From Desulfobacter latus (lineage in GTDB: Bacteria > Desulfobacterota > Desulfobacteria > Desulfobacterales > Desulfobacteraceae), in the NCBI RefSeq assembly GCF_013389365.1, contig NZ_JACADJ010000019.1:1-60899 (forward strand): a stretch of DNA of 60,899 nucleotides, read 5' to 3'. The position numbers and the translations under genes are program-made. Below, one piece after another: positions 26,473-35,121 of the stretch. The notes under the pieces were generated by a model. It did no database searches. It worked only from the letters and a program-made list of their open reading frames with translations, and was not told the origin of the DNA. Positions within the stretch are counted from its first letter, which is position 1; every line of letters begins with the position of its first letter.

Positions 26473-28932
26473 ATGAAACCAACCGTTAATAAAATCTCGA
26501 AATCCGATCTAAAAACATCAATCGACTACCATCTCCGTTGCTCTCTGTGCAAGGAAACGCCGACAAAGGATTACCGGGACCTCTTTTTGTCGACGGCCTT
26601 TTCCCTGCGGGACCGAATGGCGGAAAAAATTCTGCATACGGAGCAGCGATATCAGACATCCCAGACCAAGCGGGTTTATTATCTGTCTTTGGAATTCTTG
26701 ATCGGCAGGTTGATGGGTAATAATCTTCACAATCTCGGCATGTTTGATGTCTGCCGTGAATTCATGGCAGAGGCCGGCATCGACATTGAAGCGGTGCGTG
26801 AGTACGAGAACGACCCCGGTCTTGGAAATGGCGGTCTCGGCCGTCTGGCGGCCTGTTTTCTTGATTCCATGGCAACGCTGGATATTGCCGGTTTCGGCTA
26901 CGGAATCCACTATGAATACGGTCTCTTCAAGCAGGAGATCGACAACGGGTATCAGCGGGAAAAACCGGATAACTGGCTGGCGGACCTTAACCCCTGGGAG
27001 TTCAAGCGGACCGATGAAAAATGCATTATCCCCATCAAAGGACGGATTGAACACTTTCAGGACCGTGATGGAGATTACAATCCCATGTGGCTTGACTGGA
27101 ATTTCATCGTGGGGATTCCCTTCGACATTCCCGTGGTCGGATACGGGGGCAAAACGGTGAACTGGTTAAGGCTCTATGGCGCAGGTTCCTCTGCCGATTT
27201 TGATATCCAGATCTTCAATGAGGGGGATTACTTCCGGGCGGTGGAGCAGAAAGTTGCGTCCGAAACCATCACCAAGATGCTTTATCCCTTGGACACGATC
27301 ATGTCAGGACGGGAACTGCGCCTGGTGCAGGAATATTTTCTCGTGGCCTGCACCCTCAAGGACATCATTCGGCGGTATATGAAAAATAACGAAAATTTCG
27401 ACCGGTTCCCTGACCAGGTTGCTATCCAGATGAACGACACCCATCCCTCCCTGGCAGTGGCGGAACTGATGCGGCTTTTCGTGGACGAATATGCACTGCC
27501 ATGGGAGCATGCCTGGGAGATTACCCAACAGACGCTGGCCTATACCAACCACACAGTGCTGGCCGAAGCACTGGAAAAATGGCCCGCAGACCTTCTCGAA
27601 CGCATCATTCCCCGTCATCTCCAGATCATTTATGAAATCAACCGCCGGTTTCTTGAAAAAATTGCCACCCGTTATCCCGACGACGTCGACATTCTCCGGC
27701 GCATGTCTCTCATCGAAGAAGGAGAAAGCAAGCTGGTTCGGATGGCCCACCTGGCCCTGGTGGGGTCCCATTCCGTTAACGGGGTTTCCGCCCTTCATAC
27801 GGAGATTTTAAAGCAGGACAATTTTTCAGACTTTTATGCCCTCTGGCCGGAACGGTTTGTCAATGTCACCAACGGCATCACCCAGAGACGCTGGCTTCTG
27901 GAAGCCAATCCCCGGCTCGCGGGATTAATCACCAACACCATCGGAGATGCCTGGATCACCGATCTAAGCCGGCTTCGACAGTTGGAGTCCTATGCCGATG
28001 AGACGGCTTTCATGAACGAATTCCGTGACATCAAACGGGCAAACAAAGCGGATCTGGCCAAAACCATCTCCGATACCCTCTGGCTTTCCATCAACCCTGA
28101 CAGTTTGTTCGACATTCATATCAAACGCATTCATGAATACAAACGCCAGCTCCTGAAAATCATGCATATCATACATGAATATCTACAAATCATCAGGGGA
28201 GAGAAAACCCCCACGGTTGCCAAAACCTTCATCTTTGCCGGCAAAGCGGCGCCCGGATACTGGGTGGCCAAACAAATAATCAAGCTGATTCACAATGTCG
28301 GGCAGGTCATCAATCAGGACAGACGTATCGGGGATGCTTTGAAGGTGGTTTTTCTGCCGGATTACAGCGTCTCTCTTGCCGAAAAAATCATTCCGGCTGC
28401 GGATTTGAGCGAACAGATTTCCATGGCCGGCCAGGAGGCGTCCGGAACGGGAAATATGAAATTCATGCTTAACGGTGCGTTGACCGTGGGAACATTGGAT
28501 GGTGCCAATATCGAAATGCTCGAGGAAGCGGGCGCAGATAATATTTTTATCTTTGGATTAAAGGCGGAAGAGATCGTTGATATGATCAAAAAGAAAAACT
28601 ATTACGCGGTGGAGTATTATCGTCTCTTTCCGGAAATCCGCAGGGTTTTGGACACCTTTCGCGATAATATGTTTTGCCCTGACGAGCAGGGCCTCTTTCA
28701 ATGGATTTACCATCAAATGATGAATAATAAGGACCCCTATTTCCATTTACCGGATTTTTTCCCCTATATTCAGGTGCAAGATCAAATAGAAGCGGAATAC
28801 CTGGACCCGGTCAATTGGACGAAAAAAGCGATTTTGAATGTGGCGCGGTCCGGAAAATTTTCCAGCGACAGGGCCGTCTCCGATTATAACCGCCTAATCT
28901 GGAATAAAGAAACCCCGAGCGAACCGTTATGA
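26473..28932 (+). CDS. glgP: Glycogen/alpha-glucan phosphorylase
   Basis: The 819-aa protein starts 38 bp after the hybrid kinase with AGAGGGA upstream. The family signatures EYENDPGLGNGGLGRLAACF, NDTHPSLAVAELMRL and the pyridoxal-phosphate lysine motif EASGTGNMKFMLNGALTVGT are all intact. It releases glucose-1-phosphate from storage glucan using phosphate. Length is normal for the bacterial enzyme. Its position inside a signalling cassette, between a hybrid kinase and a STAS/RsbW-like pair, is unusual: no other glycogen genes are nearby. This suggests glucan breakdown is co-regulated with, or an output of, the switch. Confidence 0.95.
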   Translation: MKPTVNKISKSDLKTSIDYHLRCSLCKETPTKDYRDLFLSTAFSLRDRMAEKILHTEQRYQTSQTKRVYYLSLEFLIGRLMGNNLHNLGMFDVCREFMAEAGIDIEAVREYENDPGLGNGGLGRLAACFLDSMATLDIAGFGYGIHYEYGLFKQEIDNGYQREKPDNWLADLNPWEFKRTDEKCIIPIKGRIEHFQDRDGDYNPMWLDWNFIVGIPFDIPVVGYGGKTVNWLRLYGAGSSADFDIQIFNEGDYFRAVEQKVASETITKMLYPLDTIMSGRELRLVQEYFLVACTLKDIIRRYMKNNENFDRFPDQVAIQMNDTHPSLAVAELMRLFVDEYALPWEHAWEITQQTLAYTNHTVLAEALEKWPADLLERIIPRHLQIIYEINRRFLEKIATRYPDDVDILRRMSLIEEGESKLVRMAHLALVGSHSVNGVSALHTEILKQDNFSDFYALWPERFVNVTNGITQRRWLLEANPRLAGLITNTIGDAWITDLSRLRQLESYADETAFMNEFRDIKRANKADLAKTISDTLWLSINPDSLFDIHIKRIHEYKRQLLKIMHIIHEYLQIIRGEKTPTVAKTFIFAGKAAPGYWVAKQIIKLIHNVGQVINQDRRIGDALKVVFLPDYSVSLAEKIIPAADLSEQISMAGQEASGTGNMKFMLNGALTVGTLDGANIEMLEEAGADNIFIFGLKAEEIVDMIKKKNYYAVEYYRLFPEIRRVLDTFRDNMFCPDEQGLFQWIYHQMMNNKDPYFHLPDFFPYIQVQDQIEAEYLDPVNWTKKAILNVARSGKFSSDRAVSDYNRLIWNKETPSEPL

Positions 28933-29008
28933 AGTGAAAACGTTTCAATGCGGGGATTTAAAAAAAATGAATTTAAATTCTATATAAATAGACTTTAGGA
29001 AGGAAATT

Positions 29009-29353
29009 ATGCAGCTGAAACATAACAATGTAGAGGATGTCCTGATCGTGAGGCCGCTGGAAAAAAGAATTGACGCGTCAACAGCAACTGAATTCAAACA
29101 AAAAATGAACGAATGGATTGATTCGGGAAATCGGAGGATTGTACTCAACCTTTCCGAAGTGGACTTTATCGACAGCAGCGGACTTGGCGCCATTATTTCG
29201 GGGTTCAAGAAGATCGGCAATAACGGCAATCTCGTGATCTGCGTCGTGAAAGAAAGCGTCATGAGCCTTTTTCGGCTGACCCGTATGAATCGGGTATTTG
29301 ATATCTATGCATCTGAAAATGAAGCCCTTGAGGCGCTTTCCGGAAAGGCATAA
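29009..29353 (+). CDS. STAS-domain anti-sigma factor antagonist
   Basis: This 114-aa protein is a single STAS domain: MQLKHNNVEDVLIVRPLEKRIDA, then NLSEVDFIDSSGLGAIISGF, where the Ser of DSSGLG is the usual phosphorylation site. AGGAAGGAAA precedes ATG 29009. Phosphorylated by an RsbW-like kinase and dephosphorylated by a PP2C phosphatase, such proteins switch a partner on or off. Its kinase gene follows after 5 bp and the likely phosphatase is the REC-PP2C protein at 21394. Confidence 0.9.
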   Translation: MQLKHNNVEDVLIVRPLEKRIDASTATEFKQKMNEWIDSGNRRIVLNLSEVDFIDSSGLGAIISGFKKIGNNGNLVICVVKESVMSLFRLTRMNRVFDIYASENEALEALSGKA

Positions 29354-29358
29354 AAAAA

Positions 29359-29787
29359 TTGAACGCGGCAAACATGATCCGGCTGATTATTGACAGCAGG
29401 CTTGAGAATGTTTCCCTGGTAGGGGGTGCCGTGCGCGGCATCGCCGACACCCTGTGCATGGACAGTACAACAAGCTACCAATTAGAACTATGTATCGTGG
29501 AGGCGGTAAATAATAATATAAAACATGCCTATCATTGTAAGGCGGGGCATTCAGTGGAAATAGATATCCTGCTTTATCCGAACCGGTTGACCTTCAAGAT
29601 TTACAACAAAGGAGAACGCATGAACCCCGCTAAAGTTGCGCCCTTCAGCTTCGATCCCTCAAATGTCGAAACCCTTCCCGAAGGAGGGATGGGGCTATAT
29701 ATCCTGCACGCCCTGATGGACGAGGTTCATTATGAAACGATAAATGGACAAAACATTTTGACTTTGGTTAAATATTTGAAGAGTTGA
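29359..29787 (+). CDS. RsbW-like anti-sigma serine/threonine kinase
   Basis: The protein has 142 aa from TTG 29359, with GGAAAGG nine bases upstream; an in-frame ATG at 29374 has no ribosome-binding site. It is a compact GHKL ATPase: N-box ELCIVEAVNNNIKHAY and G-box LPEGGMGLYILHALMDEV. Members phosphorylate STAS proteins and hold a target such as a sigma factor inactive. No sigma factor gene is in the window, so the target is unknown. It forms a pair with the STAS gene just upstream. Confidence 0.85.
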   Translation: MNAANMIRLIIDSRLENVSLVGGAVRGIADTLCMDSTTSYQLELCIVEAVNNNIKHAYHCKAGHSVEIDILLYPNRLTFKIYNKGERMNPAKVAPFSFDPSNVETLPEGGMGLYILHALMDEVHYETINGQNILTLVKYLKS

Positions 29788-30011
29788 AATTTATCCAGTC
29801 ACAAAAACTTGATCATCGAGTGTCATGTTCCAAACAATATGTAGACAATTTTGTCAGCTTGTTTACCTGGTTGAAAGAATACTTTGATTCATCGGAAATG
29901 AACCGGCTTGTGAATACGCTATGGAAGAAATACCCCAAAGGGCTTGTTGCAAATGTTAGAAGGACAGGGTCAGGTCTTGAATTATTACTTTTTAATCAAA
30001 AAAGCTTATAA
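29784..30011 (+). CDS. Hypothetical 75-aa protein, doubtful
   Basis: The frame starts with TTG 29784, overlapping the stop of the kinase gene by 4 bp. The protein (KQYVDNFVSLFTWLKEYFDS in the middle) matches nothing I recognise. Its last 15 codons fall inside the inverted repeat at 29967-30026, which argues that the 3' part is not conserved coding sequence. It may be an accidental frame. Confidence 0.25.
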   Translation: MKFIQSQKLDHRVSCSKQYVDNFVSLFTWLKEYFDSSEMNRLVNTLWKKYPKGLVANVRRTGSGLELLLFNQKSL

Positions 30012-30026
30012 TTCAAGATCAGACCC
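29967..30026. repeat. Inverted repeat with GGGTCAGGTCTTGAATTAT arms
   Basis: The 19-nt arms at 29967-29985 and 30008-30026 match at 17 of 19 positions when paired, around a 22-nt loop. The arm sequence resembles the ends of dispersed REP-type palindromes moved by Y1-family (RAYT/IS200-like) transposases, but no transposase is nearby. It separates the signalling cassette from the minus-strand genes that follow. Confidence 0.7.
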
Positions 30027-30067
30027 CAAACCCACCGTCCGAGTGCAGGGCATGGTTCGGTAACTCG

Positions 30068-30283
30068 CTACGCAAAAGCTAATCGACGACCTTTGGGCTC
30101 AGGAATAGGATCATTGAATTCCTTAGCCGTTTCTATCCATAATTCCATCGCAGATTTAATATTTGCTAACGCAGATTCGTATGTATTACCGTGCGCCATG
30201 CATCCTTGGAGTTCCGGAACATCAGCGATATATACTCCATCTTCATCGCTCCAGTAGATTATGATTTCATATTTGTTCGTCAT
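30068..30283 (-). CDS. Orphan HicB-family protein
   Basis: The 71-aa product (MTNKYEIIIYWSDEDGVYIA, then VPELQGCMAHGNTYESALAN) has the HicB degraded-RNaseH fold pattern. The start at 30283 is preferred because GGGGAAA precedes it; an ATG at 30295 lies directly on an AGGAA. No HicA toxin gene lies on either side, and the C-terminal DNA-binding domain of longer HicB proteins is missing. It may be a leftover antitoxin or a free-standing regulator. A complete hicAB pair sits 5.8 kb away. Confidence 0.8.
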   Translation of the reverse strand: MTNKYEIIIYWSDEDGVYIADVPELQGCMAHGNTYESALANIKSAMELWIETAKEFNDPIPEPKGRRLAFA

Positions 30284-30407
30284 AATTTTCCCCATTTCCT
30301 AATTTCTTTTTATGTGCCCACAAGACCGCCTCAAATAAAATTAAGCATCTCCGGCCACAGAGTTCAACTATAAATTTGATGCGCGTGTAAAAACCTGCGG
30401 GAATCCA

Positions 30408-31181
30408 CTATTCGGCGGCAAGGGTGTTTGCCGCAAGTCCTGCAATGGTCAACCCGAAACATCCCGGTACCCAGGGTGCAGAACCAATGGGCGGCCTTGG
30501 GCGGCCATGGCCGCCTTCTACATGATCCTGCTCCAGGGGGTCTACGATGTCTTTAGCTTCAAAGGGTTCTTTATTTAATGGAGGCTCAATGGAATAGACA
30601 CAGGGCACGCCGCTGGAAAGCCCCCGGCGGCGCAACCGTCTTCGCACCATCCGGGCCAGGGGACACACTTGGGTGTCAAACAGATCACCTGTCCGGATCA
30701 TGGAGACATCGGTTCTGCCTGCAGCGCCCATGGAGGATATGAGATTGAGCCTCATCTGTTTTGCCCCCAGGATCAGACTGACCTTTGCGTTGAGCCCATC
30801 AATGGCATCCACCACCATGTCCAGGTCCGGGCTTAAAAATTGGGACAGGCTGTCGGCATTGACAAAGGACGTGTGCAGATCCACCCCACAATCAGGATTG
30901 ATATCCAGAACCCGGGCCCGGGCCACGGCCGCTTTTTCCTGCCCCAGGGTGGAGTGCAAGGCATAAATCTGCCGGTTGATATTGGAGGCGTCCACCCGGT
31001 CAAAATCCACAAGCCGTAAATAGCCGATGCCGGACCGGGCCAAAGCCTCCACCACAAAAGAGCCCACCGCCCCCAGGCCGAAAACGGCCACCCGGGAGCG
31101 CCTAAGCCGCTCAACCGCCGCCTTTCCCAGCAGTTGCTCAAGTCGGGCAAAGGGACTGATCAGGCGTACATCCCGGGTCAT
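30408..31181 (-). CDS. tcdA: tRNA threonylcarbamoyladenosine dehydratase (TcdA/CsdL)
   Basis: This 257-aa E1-like protein has the ATP-binding VAVFGLGAVGSFVVEAL and the conserved DFDRVDASNINRQIYAL of the ThiF/MoeB/HesA superfamily. The length and the C-terminal PPLNKE and GSAPWVPGCFGLTIAGLAAN match TcdA, which cyclises t6A37 in tRNA to ct6A. The start codon overlaps the tatD stop (ATGA), so the two are translationally coupled, as are several genes of this minus-strand run. Confidence 0.88.
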   Translation of the reverse strand: MTRDVRLISPFARLEQLLGKAAVERLRRSRVAVFGLGAVGSFVVEALARSGIGYLRLVDFDRVDASNINRQIYALHSTLGQEKAAVARARVLDINPDCGVDLHTSFVNADSLSQFLSPDLDMVVDAIDGLNAKVSLILGAKQMRLNLISSMGAAGRTDVSMIRTGDLFDTQVCPLARMVRRRLRRRGLSSGVPCVYSIEPPLNKEPFEAKDIVDPLEQDHVEGGHGRPRPPIGSAPWVPGCFGLTIAGLAANTLAAE

Positions 31182-31990
31182 CCGGCATTGTCCTTTGGGC
31201 TTAAAACAGGACCAAATAAATCCAGGCTGTTCTCATATCCATGTTGGGCCAGGGTTCCAAATGTCATGCCCCTTCGCTCTGCCGCCACCCTGACAATATC
31301 CGGCACATTGGCCGGTTCATTTAAAGGCACTTCCCCGGGATGGGCATCCAGAACAAACTGGGGCACAATATCCGGGGCGTCGGTCTCAAAGACAATCCGG
31401 TCAAGACTGACCACCTTCAGGGCCTGAGCCACCTTTTTAGCATTGGGCCGGGTGACGGATCCCGAAAAGGAGATATGAAGATTGAATTTTTCAAGCACCG
31501 GAACAAGGTCGGCAGACCCGGAATAAGAATGGATGACCCCGCCTGCAGCCAACGGTCCATGCTGTTTCAAAATTTTCACGATTGCGTCCCAACCCTTGCG
31601 AATATGGATGTTAACGGGCCGGTTCAAATCACAGGCCAAAGCCAGATGGGTTTTAAACACCTGAATCTGCCGATCCTGGTCAGCGCCTTTGTCCATGAAA
31701 TCAAGCCCAAACTCCCCAACCCCGGCGGGAATTTTTTCCAGCCATTGACCCAGACTCCGGGCCCAGTCCGGGCTCAGGGTATCAAGAAACCAGGGATGAA
31801 TCCCCAACCAGGGCACCACACAGGAAAATTTTTGTGACAATTCAGCCGTAATCTCAAAATTTTCTTCCATGGTGGCGCAGGTGGCTATTTTTTCCACCCC
31901 GGCGGCCTGGGCCCGCAAGACAATATCCGAGGCATTATCAATGATTCTTGGATCATGAAGATGGGTATGCACGTCAATGAACCCGGTCAT
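31178..31990 (-). CDS. TatD-family metal-dependent hydrolase
   Basis: From ATG 31990 the protein has 270 aa; a TTG at 31996 is in frame but lies inside the aroQ stop region. It begins MTGFIDVHTHLHDPRI, giving the metal-binding HTH, and has ATCATMEENFE, GIHPWF, VGEFGLDFM and FETDAPDIVP, the ligands of TatD-type TIM-barrel nucleases. The family includes 3'-5' exonucleases. It is packed between aroQ and tcdA with no gaps. Confidence 0.85.
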   Translation of the reverse strand: MTGFIDVHTHLHDPRIIDNASDIVLRAQAAGVEKIATCATMEENFEITAELSQKFSCVVPWLGIHPWFLDTLSPDWARSLGQWLEKIPAGVGEFGLDFMDKGADQDRQIQVFKTHLALACDLNRPVNIHIRKGWDAIVKILKQHGPLAAGGVIHSYSGSADLVPVLEKFNLHISFSGSVTRPNAKKVAQALKVVSLDRIVFETDAPDIVPQFVLDAHPGEVPLNEPANVPDIVRVAAERRGMTFGTLAQHGYENSLDLFGPVLSPKDNAG

Positions 31991-31992
31991 GC

Positions 31993-32454
31993 TCAACCAA
32001 CCAGGGAATGAAGAAAATCAAGGGCCATATGGTAGCCGTAATGACCGAACCCGGTGAGCTGGCCGGTGGCAATACCGGCAATCATGGAGGTATGGCGAAA
32101 GGTTTCGCGCTTGTGGATGTTGGACAGATGCACCTCCACAATGGGGCATGACAGCATGGACAGGGCATCGCGCAGGGCCACAGACGTATGGGTCAGGGCG
32201 CCCGGATTGATGATCACACCGGCAGATCCCTGTTCAAACACGGCATGGATGTAATCCAGGATTTCACCTTCGTGATTGGACTGGAAAGAATCCAGGGAAA
32301 GGCCCAATGCATCTGCGCGCACTTTAAGTTCTCTGTTGATCTGATCAAGGGTAAACGCCCCGTAAATATCAGGTTCCCTTTTCCCCAGCATATTCAAATT
32401 GGGACCATTGATGACATGAATCATGCCGGGTGTTATCTGTGCCTGGGTATTCAT
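31993..32454 (-). CDS. aroQ: 3-dehydroquinate dehydratase, type II
   Basis: The 153-aa protein has MIHVINGPNLNMLGKREPDIYG, SNHEGEILDYIH, IINPGALTHTSVALRDAL and VEVHLSNIHKRETFRHTSMI, which are the active-site segments of type II dehydroquinases. It converts 3-dehydroquinate to 3-dehydroshikimate in the shikimate pathway. GGGAGAAGAAG before ATG 32454 supports the start. Shikimate-derived chorismate is also the substrate for the men operon and TyrA in this window. Confidence 0.95.
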   Translation of the reverse strand: MNTQAQITPGMIHVINGPNLNMLGKREPDIYGAFTLDQINRELKVRADALGLSLDSFQSNHEGEILDYIHAVFEQGSAGVIINPGALTHTSVALRDALSMLSCPIVEVHLSNIHKRETFRHTSMIAGIATGQLTGFGHYGYHMALDFLHSLVG

Positions 32455-32488
32455 CTTCTTCTCCCGTAACCAGCAATTCTAAATTTAT

Positions 32489-32554
32489 GCTCACACAAAG
32501 CCTCAAAGGCACAAAGGGGTATAAATCTTTGTGCCTTAGTGTCTTTGTGTGAGC
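32489..32554. repeat. Long hairpin of the CTTTGTGCC type
   Basis: Two 28-nt arms (32489-32516 and 32527-32554) pair except for a central mismatch of about 5 nt around a 10-nt loop. The arm sequence CTTTGTGCCTTTGAGGC, followed by TTTGTG, recurs at 58392-58427 inside the 3' end of thiF. It lies between iorB and aroQ on the minus-strand gene run. Confidence 0.85.
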
Positions 32555-32571
32555 TTTTCAGCGGTTTTCAG

Positions 32572-33171
32572 TTATACAGTGCCGGCAGCGGCAGCCTCAA
32601 ATCCCAGGTCAAAGGCCTTCAGGTTCATCTCAACAAGCGCCGGTTTAATCCTGCGTTTGATCGCTTCTTTGACGTTTTCCTTTGAAAAGCCTAAGGCCCC
32701 GGTCTGGATCAAGGCACCTAACAGTACAATATTCACACTCATGGGAGAACCGGCTTTCCTGGCCAACGCCATGGCGTCTATGGCCACCAGGCCGGCGGTC
32801 TTCTCCTTGAGTATCTGTTTGATTTCATTGACCTCAGGGTAGTTCCCTTTGCCGATGGCCACGGTAAAGGGCGGCAGGGTCGCGGTATTGGTAATTACTC
32901 GTGTATTGGCAGAGCACCGGCCAATGGCGCGCAGGGTTTCAGCCGGTTCAAATCCCAGCAGGATGTCGGCTTCCCCATCGGAAATAATAGAGGATGAGGC
33001 ATCGCCGAAAATAATGGCGGACTCCACCACACCGCCGCGCTGGGCCATGCCGTGAATCTCGCTCATTCTCACCTCCACCCCTTCAATGAGGGCGGCTTCG
33101 CCCAGGACCTTGGATGCCAGAAGATTGCCCTGTCCGCCAACTGCAACGATGATCATTCTTAGTGGTTTCAT
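32572..33171 (-). CDS. iorB: Indolepyruvate:ferredoxin oxidoreductase, beta subunit
   Basis: This 199-aa protein is the gamma-domain type subunit of 2-oxoacid:ferredoxin oxidoreductases, with MIIVAVGGQGNLLASKVLGE at the N-terminus, then VRMSEIHGMAQRGGVV. With IorA it oxidatively decarboxylates aryl pyruvates to aryl-acetyl-CoA and reduces ferredoxin. It follows iorA by 19 bp on the same strand. Together they serve aromatic amino acid breakdown or, in reverse, synthesis in anaerobes. Confidence 0.9.
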   Translation of the reverse strand: MKPLRMIIVAVGGQGNLLASKVLGEAALIEGVEVRMSEIHGMAQRGGVVESAIIFGDASSSIISDGEADILLGFEPAETLRAIGRCSANTRVITNTATLPPFTVAIGKGNYPEVNEIKQILKEKTAGLVAIDAMALARKAGSPMSVNIVLLGALIQTGALGFSKENVKEAIKRRIKPALVEMNLKAFDLGFEAAAAGTV

Positions 33172-33190
33172 ATTAAACTTGTCTCCTTGT

Positions 33191-35041
33191 CTATTTCTTC
33201 AGTGGGCGGATGGCGTTTTCAGGACAGATCTGGGCGCACAACGCACAGCCCACACAGGTATCCGCATCAATTTTCACCCGGCCCGCTTCAATGTAAAAGG
33301 ATGGACAGGCGATCTCGTTAATGCAATCCTTGTGGTCTTTACATTTATCCGTTACTTCAAAGGCTCTCGGCTTTTTCAGTTTAATGCTCTTTGCCCAGAG
33401 GATACAGGGCTCTTTGGCGATAACAACCGAGACACCATCAAAGGCCATGGCCTCTTTGAGCGTTTCAATGCTGTTTTTCACTTTAAAGGGCTTGATCACG
33501 GAAACATGCTCGACCCCCAGGGATTTGACCAGGTTTTCAATATCCACCCGGCCGTACCCGGGCATGCCCATCAGGTCCATATCCACGCCCGGGTGGGGCT
33601 GGTGGCCGGTCATGGCAGTAATGCCGTTTTCAAGGATCACCAACGTGAAATTGTGGCGGTTGAACACGGCATTGACAAGGCCTGTAATGCCTGAATGAAA
33701 AAAGGTGGAGTCGCCGACCACACTGACCACCTTCTGGTCCGTGGCCTTGCTGAAACCGCAGGAGGTACTCACCGACCCGCCCATGCAGACCACAAAATCC
33801 CCAATGGACAACGGCGGCATAAAACCTAAGGTGTAGCAGCCGATATCACTGGGGTGGATGACATCCATGCCCTGGGCAGCCTTTTTAATGGCGTAGAAGG
33901 TGGCCCTGTGGGAGCATCCTGAGCAAAGATTGGGGGGACGGTTGGCGATTTCCGGCACGTCAGAAGTATCAATCTTTGGGGCCGGGGTATAATCTATGCC
34001 GAAAAAGGTCGCGATCTTCTCCCGGACCATGGCGGGATGAAATTCCCCTAAGGGGGTAAACAACATATCCGTCTTGCCCAGGATGGGGATGGCAAGGCCC
34101 GCTTCCTGGGCAAAGGCTTTGACGGCCTCCTCCATGAAGGGTTCGCCCTCTTCAATGACCAGTACCTTTTCACAGCCGGCCAGGAAATCTTTAATCTTAT
34201 TTTTGGGCAGGGGATTGGAAAACCCGGGGCGAAGAATCTTGACCTTTGATTCAATGCCAAGGTCTTTTACGGCGTCCAAGGCATAATGGTAGCTCACCCC
34301 GTTGGCCACAACCCCCCATACGCCCTGCCCTGTGATAAAATTGAATTCTGAAGATTCAGATATGCCGGCGGCTTTGTCCATGCGCGCCAAAAGCTTGACA
34401 TGCAGTTCCCGGGCCACGGCGGGCACGGTAACGCAGCGCATGGGGTCCCTTTCAAACCGGCCCTTTGTCTGTCGCGCTTTAATGTCGCCAAAAGTAACAA
34501 AGGCATTGGAGTGGTTGATCCGGGTGGTGGTGCGCAGGATCACCGGTTGTTTCAGGGTTTCGGACAGTTCAAAGGCCGCTTTGATCATATCCTTGGCCTC
34601 GGCCACACAAGAGGGTTCGAACATGGGAAAATGGCCGAACTTGGCATAGTAACGGTTGTCCTGCTCGTTCTGACTGGAGAACATGGCGGGATCATCTGCT
34701 GTTAAAATCACCATGCCGGCGGTTACGCCGATATAGGCAAGGGTCATCAGTGGGTCGGCTGCCACATTAAGCCCCACATGCTTCATCATGCAAAAGGTGC
34801 GAAGTCCTGAATTGGCCGCAGCAGCTGCGACTTCCAGGGCAACCTTTTCATTGGTGGAGTATTCAAAATACAAATCCGATTCTCTGGACATCTGGAACAG
34901 ATTCAAAGAGACTTCCGAGGACGGGGTCCCCGGGTATGTGGTGGCAAAGGCGACACCGGCTTCAACAGCGCCCCTTGCAATGGCTTCGTTGCCCAGGAGC
35001 ATGATTTTCTCTCCGGGGCTGTCCTTTAATAATTTATGCAT
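33191..35041 (-). CDS. iorA: Indolepyruvate:ferredoxin oxidoreductase, alpha subunit
   Basis: The start is ATG 35041 with AAGGAG 8 nt upstream; GTG 35047 sits too close to that site. The 616-aa protein has the pyruvate-binding N-domain (GVAFATTYPGTPSSEV), a TPP-binding domain (PPNLCSGCSHRATFYAIKKA, then GDSTFFHSGITGLVNAV) and a C-terminal ferredoxin domain with CVGCALCAQICPEN. A second Cys set, CKDHKDCINEIAC, precedes it. This order is diagnostic for IorA. iorB follows. Confidence 0.95.
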   Translation of the reverse strand: MHKLLKDSPGEKIMLLGNEAIARGAVEAGVAFATTYPGTPSSEVSLNLFQMSRESDLYFEYSTNEKVALEVAAAAANSGLRTFCMMKHVGLNVAADPLMTLAYIGVTAGMVILTADDPAMFSSQNEQDNRYYAKFGHFPMFEPSCVAEAKDMIKAAFELSETLKQPVILRTTTRINHSNAFVTFGDIKARQTKGRFERDPMRCVTVPAVARELHVKLLARMDKAAGISESSEFNFITGQGVWGVVANGVSYHYALDAVKDLGIESKVKILRPGFSNPLPKNKIKDFLAGCEKVLVIEEGEPFMEEAVKAFAQEAGLAIPILGKTDMLFTPLGEFHPAMVREKIATFFGIDYTPAPKIDTSDVPEIANRPPNLCSGCSHRATFYAIKKAAQGMDVIHPSDIGCYTLGFMPPLSIGDFVVCMGGSVSTSCGFSKATDQKVVSVVGDSTFFHSGITGLVNAVFNRHNFTLVILENGITAMTGHQPHPGVDMDLMGMPGYGRVDIENLVKSLGVEHVSVIKPFKVKNSIETLKEAMAFDGVSVVIAKEPCILWAKSIKLKKPRAFEVTDKCKDHKDCINEIACPSFYIEAGRVKIDADTCVGCALCAQICPENAIRPLKK

Positions 35042-35121
35042 GCGCACGGCTCCTTAAACATAAAACGCTGACAAGGCATCTCCCGTCAGGTCATCTAAGT
35101 GGTAATTATAAAAAAATAATC

